DNA of 64,000 nt from Mesonia sp. HuA40 (lineage in GTDB: Bacteria > Bacteroidota > Bacteroidia > Flavobacteriales > Flavobacteriaceae), in assembly GCF_008017835.1 (NCBI RefSeq), contig NZ_VRLT01000029.1, forward strand, positions 62,001-126,000. Reading direction: 5' to 3'. Numbering within the stretch: position 1 is the stretch's first letter; the number at the start of each line of letters is the position of its first letter. The notes below the pieces were generated by a model. It was not told where the DNA came from. It saw nothing but the letters and a program-made list of their open reading frames with translations, and did not search any database. The position numbers and the translations under genes are program-made. Shown in pieces: positions 38,195 through 46,367 of this stretch.

Positions 38195-39199
38195 TTAAGG
38201 TACTTCAATCACGTTTACAATTTTATGAATAATATCTTCAGAGGTGATATTTTCGGCTTCAGCTTCATAGGTAATACCTATACGGTGTCGCAACACGTCG
38301 AGTACAACCGCCCGAACATCCTCGGGAATCACATAACCACGGCGCTTAATAAAGGCGTAACATTTGGCTGCGGTTGCCAAGTTAATACTTCCCCTTGGAG
38401 AGGCACCAAATGAAATAAGCGGTTTAAGGCTATCTAACTTATATTTTTCTGGGTATCGAGTGGCGAAAATAATGTCTAGAATGTATTTTTCAATTTTTTC
38501 ATCCATATACACCTCGCGTACCGTCTGCTGGGCCTGTAAAATTTGCTGAGTACTAATTACCGGATTTACCTTTGCAAAACTACCTTTTAGATTGGCGCGT
38601 ACCACTTTTTGTTCATCTTCAATACTGGGATAGTCGATAACCGTTTTTAGCATAAAACGGTCAACTTGAGCTTCGGGAAGCGGATAAGTACCTTCTTGCT
38701 CGACTGGGTTTTGAGTAGCCATAACCAAGAAAGGCTTATCAAGAACAAAAGTCTCATCGCCAATAGTAACTTGTTTTTCTTGCATAGCCTCGAGCAGGGC
38801 AGACTGCACTTTTGCTGGTGCACGGTTAATCTCATCGGCTAAAACAAAATTGGCAAATATGGGTCCCTTTTTTATGCTAAAATCATTGATTTTCATATTA
38901 TAAATCATGGTACCTATTACATCTGCAGGTAATAAGTCTGGTGTAAACTGTATACGACTAAAACTAGCTTGAATTGCTTTAGACAAGGTATTAATAGCTA
39001 AGGTTTTTGCCAATCCGGGAACCCCCTCTAATAAGATATGGCCCTGACCCAACAAACCAATAAGCAAACGCTCTACCATATGCTTCTGGCCAACTATAAC
39101 TTTATCCATCTCGGCCATTAAAACACTCACAAAAGCGCTTTCACGTTCTATTTTTTCATTGATGCTCGCTATATCTATTGTTTGATTTTCTTGCTCCAT
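38195..39199 (-). CDS. moxR: MoxR-family AAA ATPase
   Basis: 334 residues. Walker A is EGVPGLAKT, Walker B is LADEINRAP, and sensor 1 (ATQNPVEQEGTYPLPEAQ) and the C-terminal lid follow. MoxR ATPases act as chaperone-like remodellers of metal-dependent or VWA-containing complexes. It is the first gene of the operon, followed by DUF58 and the Bat genes. Confidence 0.95.
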   Translation of the reverse strand: MEQENQTIDIASINEKIERESAFVSVLMAEMDKVIVGQKHMVERLLIGLLGQGHILLEGVPGLAKTLAINTLSKAIQASFSRIQFTPDLLPADVIGTMIYNMKINDFSIKKGPIFANFVLADEINRAPAKVQSALLEAMQEKQVTIGDETFVLDKPFLVMATQNPVEQEGTYPLPEAQVDRFMLKTVIDYPSIEDEQKVVRANLKGSFAKVNPVISTQQILQAQQTVREVYMDEKIEKYILDIIFATRYPEKYKLDSLKPLISFGASPRGSINLATAAKCYAFIKRRGYVIPEDVRAVVLDVLRHRIGITYEAEAENITSEDIIHKIVNVIEVP

Positions 39200-39387
39200 A
39201 TTTTATTATTTTAAATCGTAAAATTAGCTTTTTATATAACATCGCAAAATCATAAAATTATTCATGAATCCTTGTTAAGAATTGGTTAAAAGCCTTATGA
39301 TTTCGCATCTCTTTTTAGGCTTTATTACTTAGACGAAAAATAATAGCGGCTGTTGCAGTAATCTACATTTTTAAAGCCGAATTAACT

Positions 39388-39415
39388 TTTGTTTTTAAAA
39401 TTTCGGCTAACTTTA
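39388..39415 (+). promoter_or_regulatory. Putative promoter of the SDR operon
   Basis: TTTG (39388-39391) and TAACTTTA (39408-39415), 16 bases apart, are close to the consensus with one mismatch in the last base. The ATG is 15 bases further on. Confidence 0.4.
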
Positions 39416-39429
39416 TTAAAAATAAGAAT

Positions 39430-40185
39430 ATGCAAGATAAAACAGTACTCATTACAGGTGCCTCTAGTGGTATTGGTAGAGCCACAGCCATTTGCTTAAG
39501 CAAAGAATTTGCTCGTTTAATTTTATGTGGACGAAATCATGAAGCCTTAAATAAGTTGCAAAAAGAATTAACCGGTTGTAAAACGCATGTATTAAATTTT
39601 GATGTACGTAGTCGTGAAGCAGTTAATACATCCGTAAAGCAACTTCCGAAGCGTTTTTCTACTATAGATATTTTAATAAACAATGCTGGAAATGCACACG
39701 GTTTAGATTTTTTGCAAGATGGCGATCCTGAGGATTGGGATGCTATGCTTGATATAAATGTTAAAGGTTTACTTAATGTAACCCAAGCTATATTACCTCA
39801 AATGGTTGAGAGAAAATCGGGGCATATTATCAACGTAGGATCTACCGCAGCCAAGGAAGTTTACCCAAAAGGCAATGTGTATTGTGCCAGTAAGCACGCA
39901 GTAGATGCGCTAAATCACGGCATGCGTTTAGATTTGAACGGTACAGGGGTTAAAGTGGGAGCCGTGCACCCCGGATTGGTAGCCACTAATTTTAGTGAAG
40001 TGCGATTTAAAAATGATACCGAAAGGGCAAAACAAGTATATACAGGATACAAAGCCCTAGAAGCTGAGGACGTAGCCCGTACTATTTTGTATATGCTGCA
40101 ACAACCCGAACATGTTAATATTACCGAATTGGTAGTAATGCCAAGCGCGCAAGCGAGCTCGACTATTATTGATAAACATGATTAA
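39430..40185 (+). CDS. SDR-family oxidoreductase (YdfG-like)
   Basis: 251 residues of the classical short-chain dehydrogenase fold. The cofactor motif TGASSGIG is at 10-17, the NNAG motif is present, and the catalytic Ser...YxxxK is in STAAKEV/YCASKH. The Arg near the second strand (CGRN) suggests NADPH. It resembles NADP-dependent 3-hydroxy acid (serine) dehydrogenase YdfG. The next gene overlaps its end, so the three following genes are probably one operon. Confidence 0.92.
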   Translation: MQDKTVLITGASSGIGRATAICLSKEFARLILCGRNHEALNKLQKELTGCKTHVLNFDVRSREAVNTSVKQLPKRFSTIDILINNAGNAHGLDFLQDGDPEDWDAMLDINVKGLLNVTQAILPQMVERKSGHIINVGSTAAKEVYPKGNVYCASKHAVDALNHGMRLDLNGTGVKVGAVHPGLVATNFSEVRFKNDTERAKQVYTGYKALEAEDVARTILYMLQQPEHVNITELVVMPSAQASSTIIDKHD

Positions 40186-41317
40186 TAAACGCTTACTCAT
40201 AAAAAACTTATTGGCCCACAGCTCTGAGAATAGCTTTTATGATAAAAAATTAAAACTAAATCTTAACCAGCGCGAGGGTAAAGCTAAATTGCTAAAGCAT
40301 ATTTGTGCCATGGCAAATGCAAACCCGCATAATACAAGCTATATTGTGGTAGGAGTAGATGACCAAAACAACCATTTAATAGGGGTAGATTTTTACGACG
40401 ATAGTAAAATACAAAACCTTATCAACGCTTATCTGAACCATCCGCCTTTTGTGATTTATGAAAACATTCCTTTTGCTCATCTTAAACGTGGTAAAGTAAT
40501 AGGATTGATAAGCATTAAAGCTCAAAAAGATAAAGTTTGCTCTTTTAAGCGCAGTATTTGGAAATATAAAAAGACAAGTGTTTTTATACGAGAAGGCAGC
40601 ATTAGTAAGCCACAACATGAAATTAAGAGCATTGTAGACAATAAAGACGCATTAGAAAGTATTGAGAAACAAGCACAAAACAACATTAAACTCACGCTTG
40701 ATGGTGTTTTTGATTTTTATGAAAGCAACAATTTATACAACCCTAATTATTTGGTATTTAGAGAGTACTTTGTGTTGTGCTGGGCAGGAAAGAAAAAGGT
40801 AAATAACCGTGGTACATTTTACTCTAGAGTGAATATCGAACTTATCAACGAACAGGTAAAATTGTTTTATTCTGATTTAGATGAAGTAACCATAGCGCAT
40901 AATGAGCAAGGCTTTAAAATTACCGAGTTTGTTCATTTAGGTCTTAATAAAAATTATCGTTACTACCCTCTTGAAGAAGTGCATATTTTCTTTTCTCCCA
41001 ATATGACCTATACCATAAATCGTAAAATGCTTTTTGAACCTCCGCAATACAACCAATCTAATTTAATTCATATATTAAATAGTCAATATGATTTGATAAA
41101 GAAAATTAAAGAACAGGATAAATTAACTTTAACCGAGCAAGAAAACTTAAAGCGTTTACCTGTCACCGCTCTTTTGTGCTATTTTAATCAATTACCACAA
41201 GCCATTGACCAATTGGAAGAGATAAGACACCTTTTAAAAGAAAATTATCCCGATATTTATGCGCGATACAAAGACAGCATGCGCATTTTAAGAAAAGTAA
41301 ATTACAGCAACACATGA
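40169..41317 (+). CDS. AlbA_2 (Schlafen AAA-like) domain ATP-binding protein
   Basis: 382 residues. The N-terminal ~150 residues show the AlbA_2 pattern: LNQREGKAKLLKHICAMAN, then YIVVGVDDQNNHLIGVDF. The rest is mixed alpha/beta without a motif I know. The Met at 40178 (MINKRLLIKN) may be the true start and would shorten the overlap with the SDR gene from 17 to 8 bases. AlbA_2 domains occur in nucleic-acid-linked regulators and some defence proteins; no specific role can be read here. Confidence 0.75.
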   Translation: MINMINKRLLIKNLLAHSSENSFYDKKLKLNLNQREGKAKLLKHICAMANANPHNTSYIVVGVDDQNNHLIGVDFYDDSKIQNLINAYLNHPPFVIYENIPFAHLKRGKVIGLISIKAQKDKVCSFKRSIWKYKKTSVFIREGSISKPQHEIKSIVDNKDALESIEKQAQNNIKLTLDGVFDFYESNNLYNPNYLVFREYFVLCWAGKKKVNNRGTFYSRVNIELINEQVKLFYSDLDEVTIAHNEQGFKITEFVHLGLNKNYRYYPLEEVHIFFSPNMTYTINRKMLFEPPQYNQSNLIHILNSQYDLIKKIKEQDKLTLTEQENLKRLPVTALLCYFNQLPQAIDQLEEIRHLLKENYPDIYARYKDSMRILRKVNYSNT

Positions 41318-42045
41318 GTCAACGAATTTTTGCCATAGGAGATATTCATGGCGGCTTAAAAGCACTTCAACAAATTTTAAAAAAAGCAGCTATCACCTCA
41401 GATGACTTACTAATATTTTTGGGCGATTATGTAGATGGCTGGAGCGATTCTGCCCATGTGGTAAGTTATTTAATCGAACTAGAAAAAAAGCAGCCCTGTG
41501 TTTTTATTCGAGGTAATCATGACGATTTGGTTCACCAATGGCTTATCACCCGTGAAATGAACAATCAGTGGTTACAACACGGGGGGGAGTCTACCATAAA
41601 ATCATATGCCGAGCTTTCCGAAAAGGAAATCAACACACATATTGCTTTTTTTGAACGCATGAAAAATTACTATATTTTAAACGAGGAGACCTTATTTTTG
41701 CACGCCGGTTTCACCAATATGCATGGGCCTTATAATGAGTACGAAGCTTATATGTGCTTTTGGGACAGAACCCTATGGGAAACCGCTTTATCGCTCGACT
41801 CTAATTTACCTCAAGATCATATTTACTACCCCAAAAGATTAAAACTATTTAAAGAGATTTATATTGGGCATACACCGGTTACCCGAATTAATAAAGATAA
41901 GCCTCACCAAGCTGCCAATGTAATAAATGTAGATACCGGTGCCGCATTTAAAGGTAAACTCTCTATGATCGAAATAAACACTAAAGAAGTGTATCAAAGT
42001 GAGCCCGTTTACCAAATCTATAAAGATGAAAAAGGCAGAAATTAA
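41314..42045 (+). CDS. Calcineurin-like metallophosphoesterase (protein phosphatase type)
   Basis: 243 residues with the PPP-type metal motifs GDIHGG (8-13), GDYVDGW, RGNHDD and a late GHTPV. This set is typical of bacterial serine/threonine phosphatases and diadenosine tetraphosphatases. It overlaps the AlbA_2 gene by 4 bases (ATGA), so the two are translated together and may work together. Confidence 0.9.
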   Translation: MSQRIFAIGDIHGGLKALQQILKKAAITSDDLLIFLGDYVDGWSDSAHVVSYLIELEKKQPCVFIRGNHDDLVHQWLITREMNNQWLQHGGESTIKSYAELSEKEINTHIAFFERMKNYYILNEETLFLHAGFTNMHGPYNEYEAYMCFWDRTLWETALSLDSNLPQDHIYYPKRLKLFKEIYIGHTPVTRINKDKPHQAANVINVDTGAAFKGKLSMIEINTKEVYQSEPVYQIYKDEKGRN

Positions 42046-42071
42046 TGTATATTTGCTAGAAATAAATAATT

Positions 42072-42635
42072 ATGAAAAAAATTCTTACCGCCGGTTTGGC
42101 TTTATTTTTAAGTTTAAGTGCTTGGGCACAAGAAGAAGACTTTAAACATAGCGAAGTAAAGCTAAATATTGCAAACACCATCGCCATTGCTTCTGTAGAA
42201 GTTGGTTACGAGTATTTTTTTGGTTATGATCAAGCCATAGATGTAGAAGTGCTTATCAATGATAGAATAAATTACCATAGCGAGAAAGGCTCTAGAGATT
42301 TTAATACCAATAGCTTAAAACTAGGTTATGTGTATTACTTTGGATTAGAAATGCCTGGATCTGGTGTTTATATCAATCCGTTTTTAAAATACCGTTTTGG
42401 CGAATTTGAAGAGAAAGTTACCAAAGCCGTAGAAGGAAACGATATAAGGGTAAAACAAGTTACCGATATGGATAGCTTTATGATTGGTATTGGCGCTGGT
42501 TATAAATGGAATTTTAATGACCGCTTTGTTATTGGACCCTATGCCAATATTGCCAGGAATTTTAGCGACGAAGTAAAAGACCGCTTCTCTTCTGTTGAGT
42601 TTAATGCAGGTCTAAGCATTGGCTACCGTTTTTAA
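42072..42635 (+). CDS. Small outer-membrane beta-barrel protein
   Basis: 187 residues with a signal peptide ending at AWAQ (~19). Alternating hydrophobic strands and a final strand ending in GYRF (aromatic C-terminus) indicate an eight-stranded OmpW/OmpA-like barrel. It is 26 bases behind the phosphoesterase gene, and a terminator follows. Confidence 0.8.
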   Translation: MKKILTAGLALFLSLSAWAQEEDFKHSEVKLNIANTIAIASVEVGYEYFFGYDQAIDVEVLINDRINYHSEKGSRDFNTNSLKLGYVYYFGLEMPGSGVYINPFLKYRFGEFEEKVTKAVEGNDIRVKQVTDMDSFMIGIGAGYKWNFNDRFVIGPYANIARNFSDEVKDRFSSVEFNAGLSIGYRF

Positions 42636-42697
42636 TACCTTTTTTTAAGCCTTTACGGATTTCAATCCCTTTAAGAAGACTAATGAAAATCTAAAAT

Positions 42698-42725
42698 AAA
42701 ACCCTCACGTGAATGTGAGGGTTTT
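42698..42725. terminator. Intrinsic terminator after the barrel protein gene
   Basis: A perfect 11-bp stem AAAACCCTCAC / GTGAGGGTTTT with a 6-base loop and flanking A/T runs. It lies between converging genes and can serve both strands. Confidence 0.85.
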
Positions 42726-42792
42726 TAATTTAAAACCTTTAAAGGTGAAATCGGATCAAAATCAGGTTTAACCTTAAATCGATACCTTTACC

Positions 42793-42898
42793 TTATAAGT
42801 CAAATTTTATTCCTTGTGCCCCTGCATCCGACGAGTGAGACACGAACGAGAGGAATGCACTAATTTCAATTTATAAGTCGAATTTTATTCCTTGTGCC
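42793..42898. repeat. Direct repeat of the ALDH gene 3' end (28 bp, one mismatch, 78-bp period)
   Basis: Bases 42793-42820 repeat 42871-42898 with a single difference. The downstream copy again spells AQGIKFDL-stop on the minus strand. The 50 bases between them are in frame with both copies, so readthrough of the aldehyde dehydrogenase stop would give 17 extra residues, then the same C-terminal tail and a second stop. This is a tandem tail duplication. Confidence 0.85.
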
Positions 42899-44427
42899 AA
42901 AGGCAACTCGGTGGTATAGTTTATCGTGTTGGTTTGTCTTCTCATATAGATTTTCCAAGCATCAGAACCCGATTCGCGACCTCCACCAGTTTCTTTCTCT
43001 CCGCCAAAGGCACCACCAATCTCGGCTCCAGAAGTACCAATATTTACGTTGGCAATTCCGCAATCAGATCCTTCTACAGACAAGAAGCGCTCTGCTTCAT
43101 GCAAGTTGTTGGTCATTATAGCAGAAGACAATCCTTGACGCACGCCATTTTGTAACTCTAAAGCATTGGCAACATCTCCTTTATACTTCATCAAATACAG
43201 TACAGGTGCAAAAGTTTCGTGTTGAACGATTTCAAAATGATTTTCGGCTTCGGCGATAGCTGGTTTTACATAGCATCCGCTCTCATAACCTTCACCTTCA
43301 AGAACACCACCTTCAACCAAAATATTTCCGCCTTCTTCAACTACTTTATCCAAGGCATTTTGGTAATTTTTTACCGCATCTTTATCGATTAACGGCCCCA
43401 CGTGATTATTCTCATCTAAAGGATTACCAATTTTGATTTGTTTGTAGGCGTCTACAATAGCATTTTTTACTTTATCATACACCTCTTCGTGCACAATTAA
43501 TCTTCTAGTCGAAGTACAACGCTGTCCGCAAGTACCTACTGCTCCAAATACAGCACCAATTACGGTATTTTTAATATTGGCATCTGGCGTTACAATTATA
43601 GCATTATTACCTCCTAGCTCCAATAGGGTTTTTCCTAAACGCCCTGCAACTTCTTTGGCTACAATTTTTCCCATTCTGGTAGATCCTGTTGCCGAGATTA
43701 AAGGAATTCGCTCATCTTTAGTCATAAATTCACCAACTTTGTAGTCTCCTGTAATTAAACAAGAAATACCAGCCGGTACATTATTGCTAGCAAATACGCG
43801 TGCAGCAATGTTTTGACAAGCAACAGAAGTTAATGGTGTTTTTTCTGAACCTTTCCAGATACAAGCATCGCCACAAACCCAAGCTAATGCGGTATTCCAA
43901 GACCAAACCGCTACTGGGAAGTTGAACGCTGAGATAATACCTACCACGCCAAGTGGATGGTATTGTTCGTACATTCTATGACCAGGACGCTCAGAGTGCA
44001 TGGTTAAACCGTGCAACTGTCGCGAAAGACCAACTGCAAAGTCGCAGATATCTATCATTTCCTGCACTTCACCTAATCCTTCTTGGTAGGATTTACCCAT
44101 CTCATAAGAAACCAATTTCCCTAAAGGCTCTTTTAATCTTCGCAGTTCATCATTAAACTGTCTTACGATTTCACCACGTTGTGGTGCAGGCATTGTGCGC
44201 CATTCTTTAAATCCAGCTGTGGCAGCCGCTATAACTTTATCATAATCTTCTTTTGTAGTAGCGCGCACCTTACCAATTAAAGCACCATCTACCGGTGAGT
44301 AAGACTCGATAACCTCACCGCTACTAAAAAAATCTTCGCCAGTAGAAGTACCGTTATTAATATCTTGATTTAAGCCCAATTCTTCCAAGGCCTTGTCGAT
44401 TCCAAATTCTTTTGCAATTTGACTCAT
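42871..44427 (-). CDS. Aldehyde dehydrogenase, ALDH7 (aminoadipate-semialdehyde) type
   Basis: 518 residues with catalytic Cys304 in CGQRCTSTRR and general base Glu270 in LELGGNN. The C-terminus (GGAFGGEKETGGGRESGSD, then LPLAQGIKF) closely resembles ALDH7A1/antiquitin, which oxidises alpha-aminoadipic semialdehyde in lysine breakdown. The nearest intact gene on the same strand is HAAO, so a role in kynurenine or tryptophan breakdown is an alternative. Its 3' end is duplicated downstream. Confidence 0.93.
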   Translation of the reverse strand: MSQIAKEFGIDKALEELGLNQDINNGTSTGEDFFSSGEVIESYSPVDGALIGKVRATTKEDYDKVIAAATAGFKEWRTMPAPQRGEIVRQFNDELRRLKEPLGKLVSYEMGKSYQEGLGEVQEMIDICDFAVGLSRQLHGLTMHSERPGHRMYEQYHPLGVVGIISAFNFPVAVWSWNTALAWVCGDACIWKGSEKTPLTSVACQNIAARVFASNNVPAGISCLITGDYKVGEFMTKDERIPLISATGSTRMGKIVAKEVAGRLGKTLLELGGNNAIIVTPDANIKNTVIGAVFGAVGTCGQRCTSTRRLIVHEEVYDKVKNAIVDAYKQIKIGNPLDENNHVGPLIDKDAVKNYQNALDKVVEEGGNILVEGGVLEGEGYESGCYVKPAIAEAENHFEIVQHETFAPVLYLMKYKGDVANALELQNGVRQGLSSAIMTNNLHEAERFLSVEGSDCGIANVNIGTSGAEIGGAFGGEKETGGGRESGSDAWKIYMRRQTNTINYTTELPLAQGIKFDL

Positions 44428-44584
44428 AATAAAATTTCTGTTTAGATTATTTATTTTTAGGCAAAACTTGCCTCCCCAATTTAATTCGCCTAAAATAAGA
44501 TTTTAAAGAGAAAATTTAGCCTAAAAACCAGTGAAAATTGATTTAGATAATAAAAGTAGCCGATAAAAGCTTAGCTACCGTAAT

Positions 44585-44744
44585 CAATTTTATGTAATCT
44601 GATGCAGCTTTCTAGCACTAGGAATAAAATTGGCTAAGATTAGGATATAGTTTGTTTAAAGAAATTCTTTCGCTGATTGAAAAGACTTAATTAGTCTTTA
44701 CCCACAAAGCGCTCATCTACCGGCATCACTTCGCCGCAATTGTT
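44585..44744. repeat. Left 160-bp direct repeat flanking the peptide cassette
   Basis: This segment aligns without gaps to 47754-47913, with 8 differences by my count (about 95% identity). It includes the last 17 codons of the dioxygenase gene plus about 107 bases downstream of it. Immediately inside both ends the similarity stops. Confidence 0.93.
44691..44744 (-). pseudogene. Truncated 3' remnant of the HAAO gene
   Basis: On the minus strand these bases read NNCGEVMPVDERFVGKD and a stop, matching the end of the intact dioxygenase except that it ends in EE instead of KD. The remnant has no promoter or start and cannot make protein. It shows that the repeat derives from a dioxygenase tail that has diverged. 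Confidence 0.9.
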
Positions 44745-44763
44745 TGAGGTTTTTAAAGTACCA

Positions 44764-45111
44764 TTAATCAATAATCTTGTTTTCTGTAAGTTTTCTTAGA
44801 AAAGCAATTTCGCTCCTTAAGGTTTCGATATGTTCCTTGTCTGCATTGATCACGCTATCTACATAAGCATTGGGACGTTGGCTATTTTGCTGATTGATAA
44901 CATTTTGGTTTTTTTCATCGACCAGATCTGCAACCGTTGTTTTTAATATACGGGCTATTTGTATAAGCCGAACAATGTTTAATCTATGATCATCTTTTTC
45001 TAATCGAGCGTAACTGGGTTGTGTGATTCCTAATTGTAAGGCAAGGTAATCTTGAGAAAGTTCTTTAGTCTTTCTTAAGCACCTTATTTTATTTCCTACA
45101 TTATTTATTAT
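44764..45111 (-). CDS. XRE-family HTH regulator without a canonical start codon (possible pseudogene)
   Basis: A frame of 115 codons on the minus strand encodes a helix-turn-helix of the XRE type: KIRCLRKTKELSQDYLALQL, then GITQPSYARLEKD and LIQIARILKTTVADLVD. A Gln/Asn linker and a short C-terminal coiled coil (HIETLRSEIAFLRKL) follow. No ATG, GTG or TTG lies in frame before the domain; the frame begins ATA-ATA-AAT where relatives usually have a Met. Either ATA/ATT is used or the start has been lost. It is divergent from the peptide gene and a palindrome lies just upstream, which suggests a cassette regulator. Confidence 0.7.
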   Translation of the reverse strand: MINNVGNKIRCLRKTKELSQDYLALQLGITQPSYARLEKDDHRLNIVRLIQIARILKTTVADLVDEKNQNVINQQNSQRPNAYVDSVINADKEHIETLRSEIAFLRKLTENKIID

Positions 45112-45117
45112 ATAAAA

Positions 45118-45134
45118 ATATTTATCATAAATAT
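45118..45134. promoter_or_regulatory. Perfect 17-bp palindrome, candidate operator
   Basis: ATATTTATCATAAATAT has 8-bp arms around a central C and lies between the HTH frame and the peptide gene. Its 13-base core ATTTATCATAAAT recurs at 47667-47679, beyond the last gene of the cassette. It is a plausible binding site for the adjacent XRE protein; the AT-rich background raises the chance of coincidence. Confidence 0.5.
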
Positions 45135-45193
45135 AACTGTATTAGTTACTTTACAAATGATATCTAATTTATTTTTAACATTTCTTTGACATG

Positions 45194-45225
45194 TTGAAAT
45201 TAAATTACTTTTCTTTCTATATTTA
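45194..45225 (+). promoter_or_regulatory. Putative promoter of the peptide operon
   Basis: TTG (45194-45196) and TATATTTA (45218-45225) lie 21 bases apart, near the Bacteroidota consensus with one mismatch in the -7 box. It would give a leader of about 70 bases before the peptide ATG. Confidence 0.35.
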
Positions 45226-45304
45226 CAGTGCACGGTATTTATAGCTTTAAAGTTATGCTGGTTTTAACAAAAACATTTTATAAACCATTTTAATACTTTA
45301 AATT

Positions 45305-45499
45305 ATGAGTAAATTAACTTTAGATGCTTTAAAGAGCAGAGCAGAAGCTACAGCTTCAAATGAATTATTGGCCACGATTTCTGGAGGGACTGAGAATGAT
45401 TGTCACCCTCCCTGTGAAGATTGCATAAGAGATCAAGCATTAGCACAGGGGACACATCAACCGATTTTCACAGCTTTGAAACATTTGATTTTTCATTAA
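45305..45499 (+). CDS. Double-glycine leader peptide, candidate RiPP/bacteriocin precursor
   Basis: 64 residues. Residues 1-28 resemble a secretion leader: an amphipathic Lys/Leu/Ala helix (LTLDALKSRAEAT) and a helix end ELLATISGG with Gly27-Gly28. The 36-residue core has Cys33, Cys37 and Cys40 (DCHPPCEDC) and a hydrophobic His-rich tail ending in LIFH. GG leaders are cut by C39-type ABC exporters, but no such exporter or modifying enzyme is in the window. The peptide is 30 bases upstream of a CPBP protease gene. Its activity (antimicrobial, signal or other) is inferred only from architecture. Confidence 0.72.
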   Translation: MSKLTLDALKSRAEATASNELLATISGGTENDCHPPCEDCIRDQALAQGTHQPIFTALKHLIFH

Positions 45500-45529
45500 A
45501 CAGTTATAAACTAAAGCAGATTTTTAAGT

Positions 45530-46294
45530 ATGAAGAAGATTAGGAATATTTTAAATCTTGCTTTAGTTTTTTTATTACCTTTCATAATAGTTACGCTATT
45601 TTCATTAATCATCAAATTGTTTTTTAAGGATAACAAAACAATTGATTTTTTATTCACACTTAGCATCACTATCAGTTATTTAATAACAATATTGATTCTT
45701 AAATATTTATGGAGAGTTGACTTGACACTAAAAAAAAATATTAGTGTGAAATTTATACTTGTTTCATTCGTAATTGGTTTGATAATTTTCATAGCATTCC
45801 CTATAACTAACCTTTTTTTATTTGTAAGAAATTTTAGGTTAAATAGCATGTCTATCCCAGCGTTTGAAAATTCACTATTTTTTCAAAATATTAGTTTACA
45901 AAATCTTTTTATCATCATTAACACCATTGTTATTATGCCCATATTAGAAGAGTTTTTATATAGGGGTCTTGTAATGAAAAAGTTATTAATCAAAACCAAT
46001 TATAAGGTTGCTATTTTAGTAAGTTCTATATTGTTTGGCCTAGGACATTTAGATTTTGAAAAATCTTTGGTAACTTTTTTTAGTGGATTGATTATAGGAT
46101 ATGTTTTTTGGAAATCAAAAAACCTTTTCTACCCTATAATTATTCACATAGTAATTAATTTACTGTTTAGTTTTTTCAAGTATAATAGCGTGGAAATTAC
46201 CTTTAATTTGATGTCCATCTACATCATTATCTATACCATCTCGATTTACGTTTTAATTTTTAAAATACCGAAAATTCTAAAAAATGAAAATTGA
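45530..46294 (+). CDS. CPBP-family intramembrane metalloprotease (Abi/CAAX)
   Basis: 254 residues with about eight transmembrane helices. All three CPBP motifs are intact: Glu140-Glu141-x3-Arg145 (EEFLYRG), FxxxH ending at His173 (FGLGH), and His206...Asn210. Members linked to bacteriocin loci provide self-immunity or process the peptide; others process prenylated-like substrates. The gene follows the GG-leader peptide by 30 bases, and its AT content is visibly higher than neighbouring housekeeping genes (13 G/C in 45541-45600). Confidence 0.9.
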   Translation: MKKIRNILNLALVFLLPFIIVTLFSLIIKLFFKDNKTIDFLFTLSITISYLITILILKYLWRVDLTLKKNISVKFILVSFVIGLIIFIAFPITNLFLFVRNFRLNSMSIPAFENSLFFQNISLQNLFIIINTIVIMPILEEFLYRGLVMKKLLIKTNYKVAILVSSILFGLGHLDFEKSLVTFFSGLIIGYVFWKSKNLFYPIIIHIVINLLFSFFKYNSVEITFNLMSIYIIIYTISIYVLIFKIPKILKNEN

Positions 46295-46367
46295 AAAATT
46301 AGTAAAAAATGGACCGAAAAGTTATAATTTGACCTATTTCTATACGGTCTAAATATATTCAGATAAG

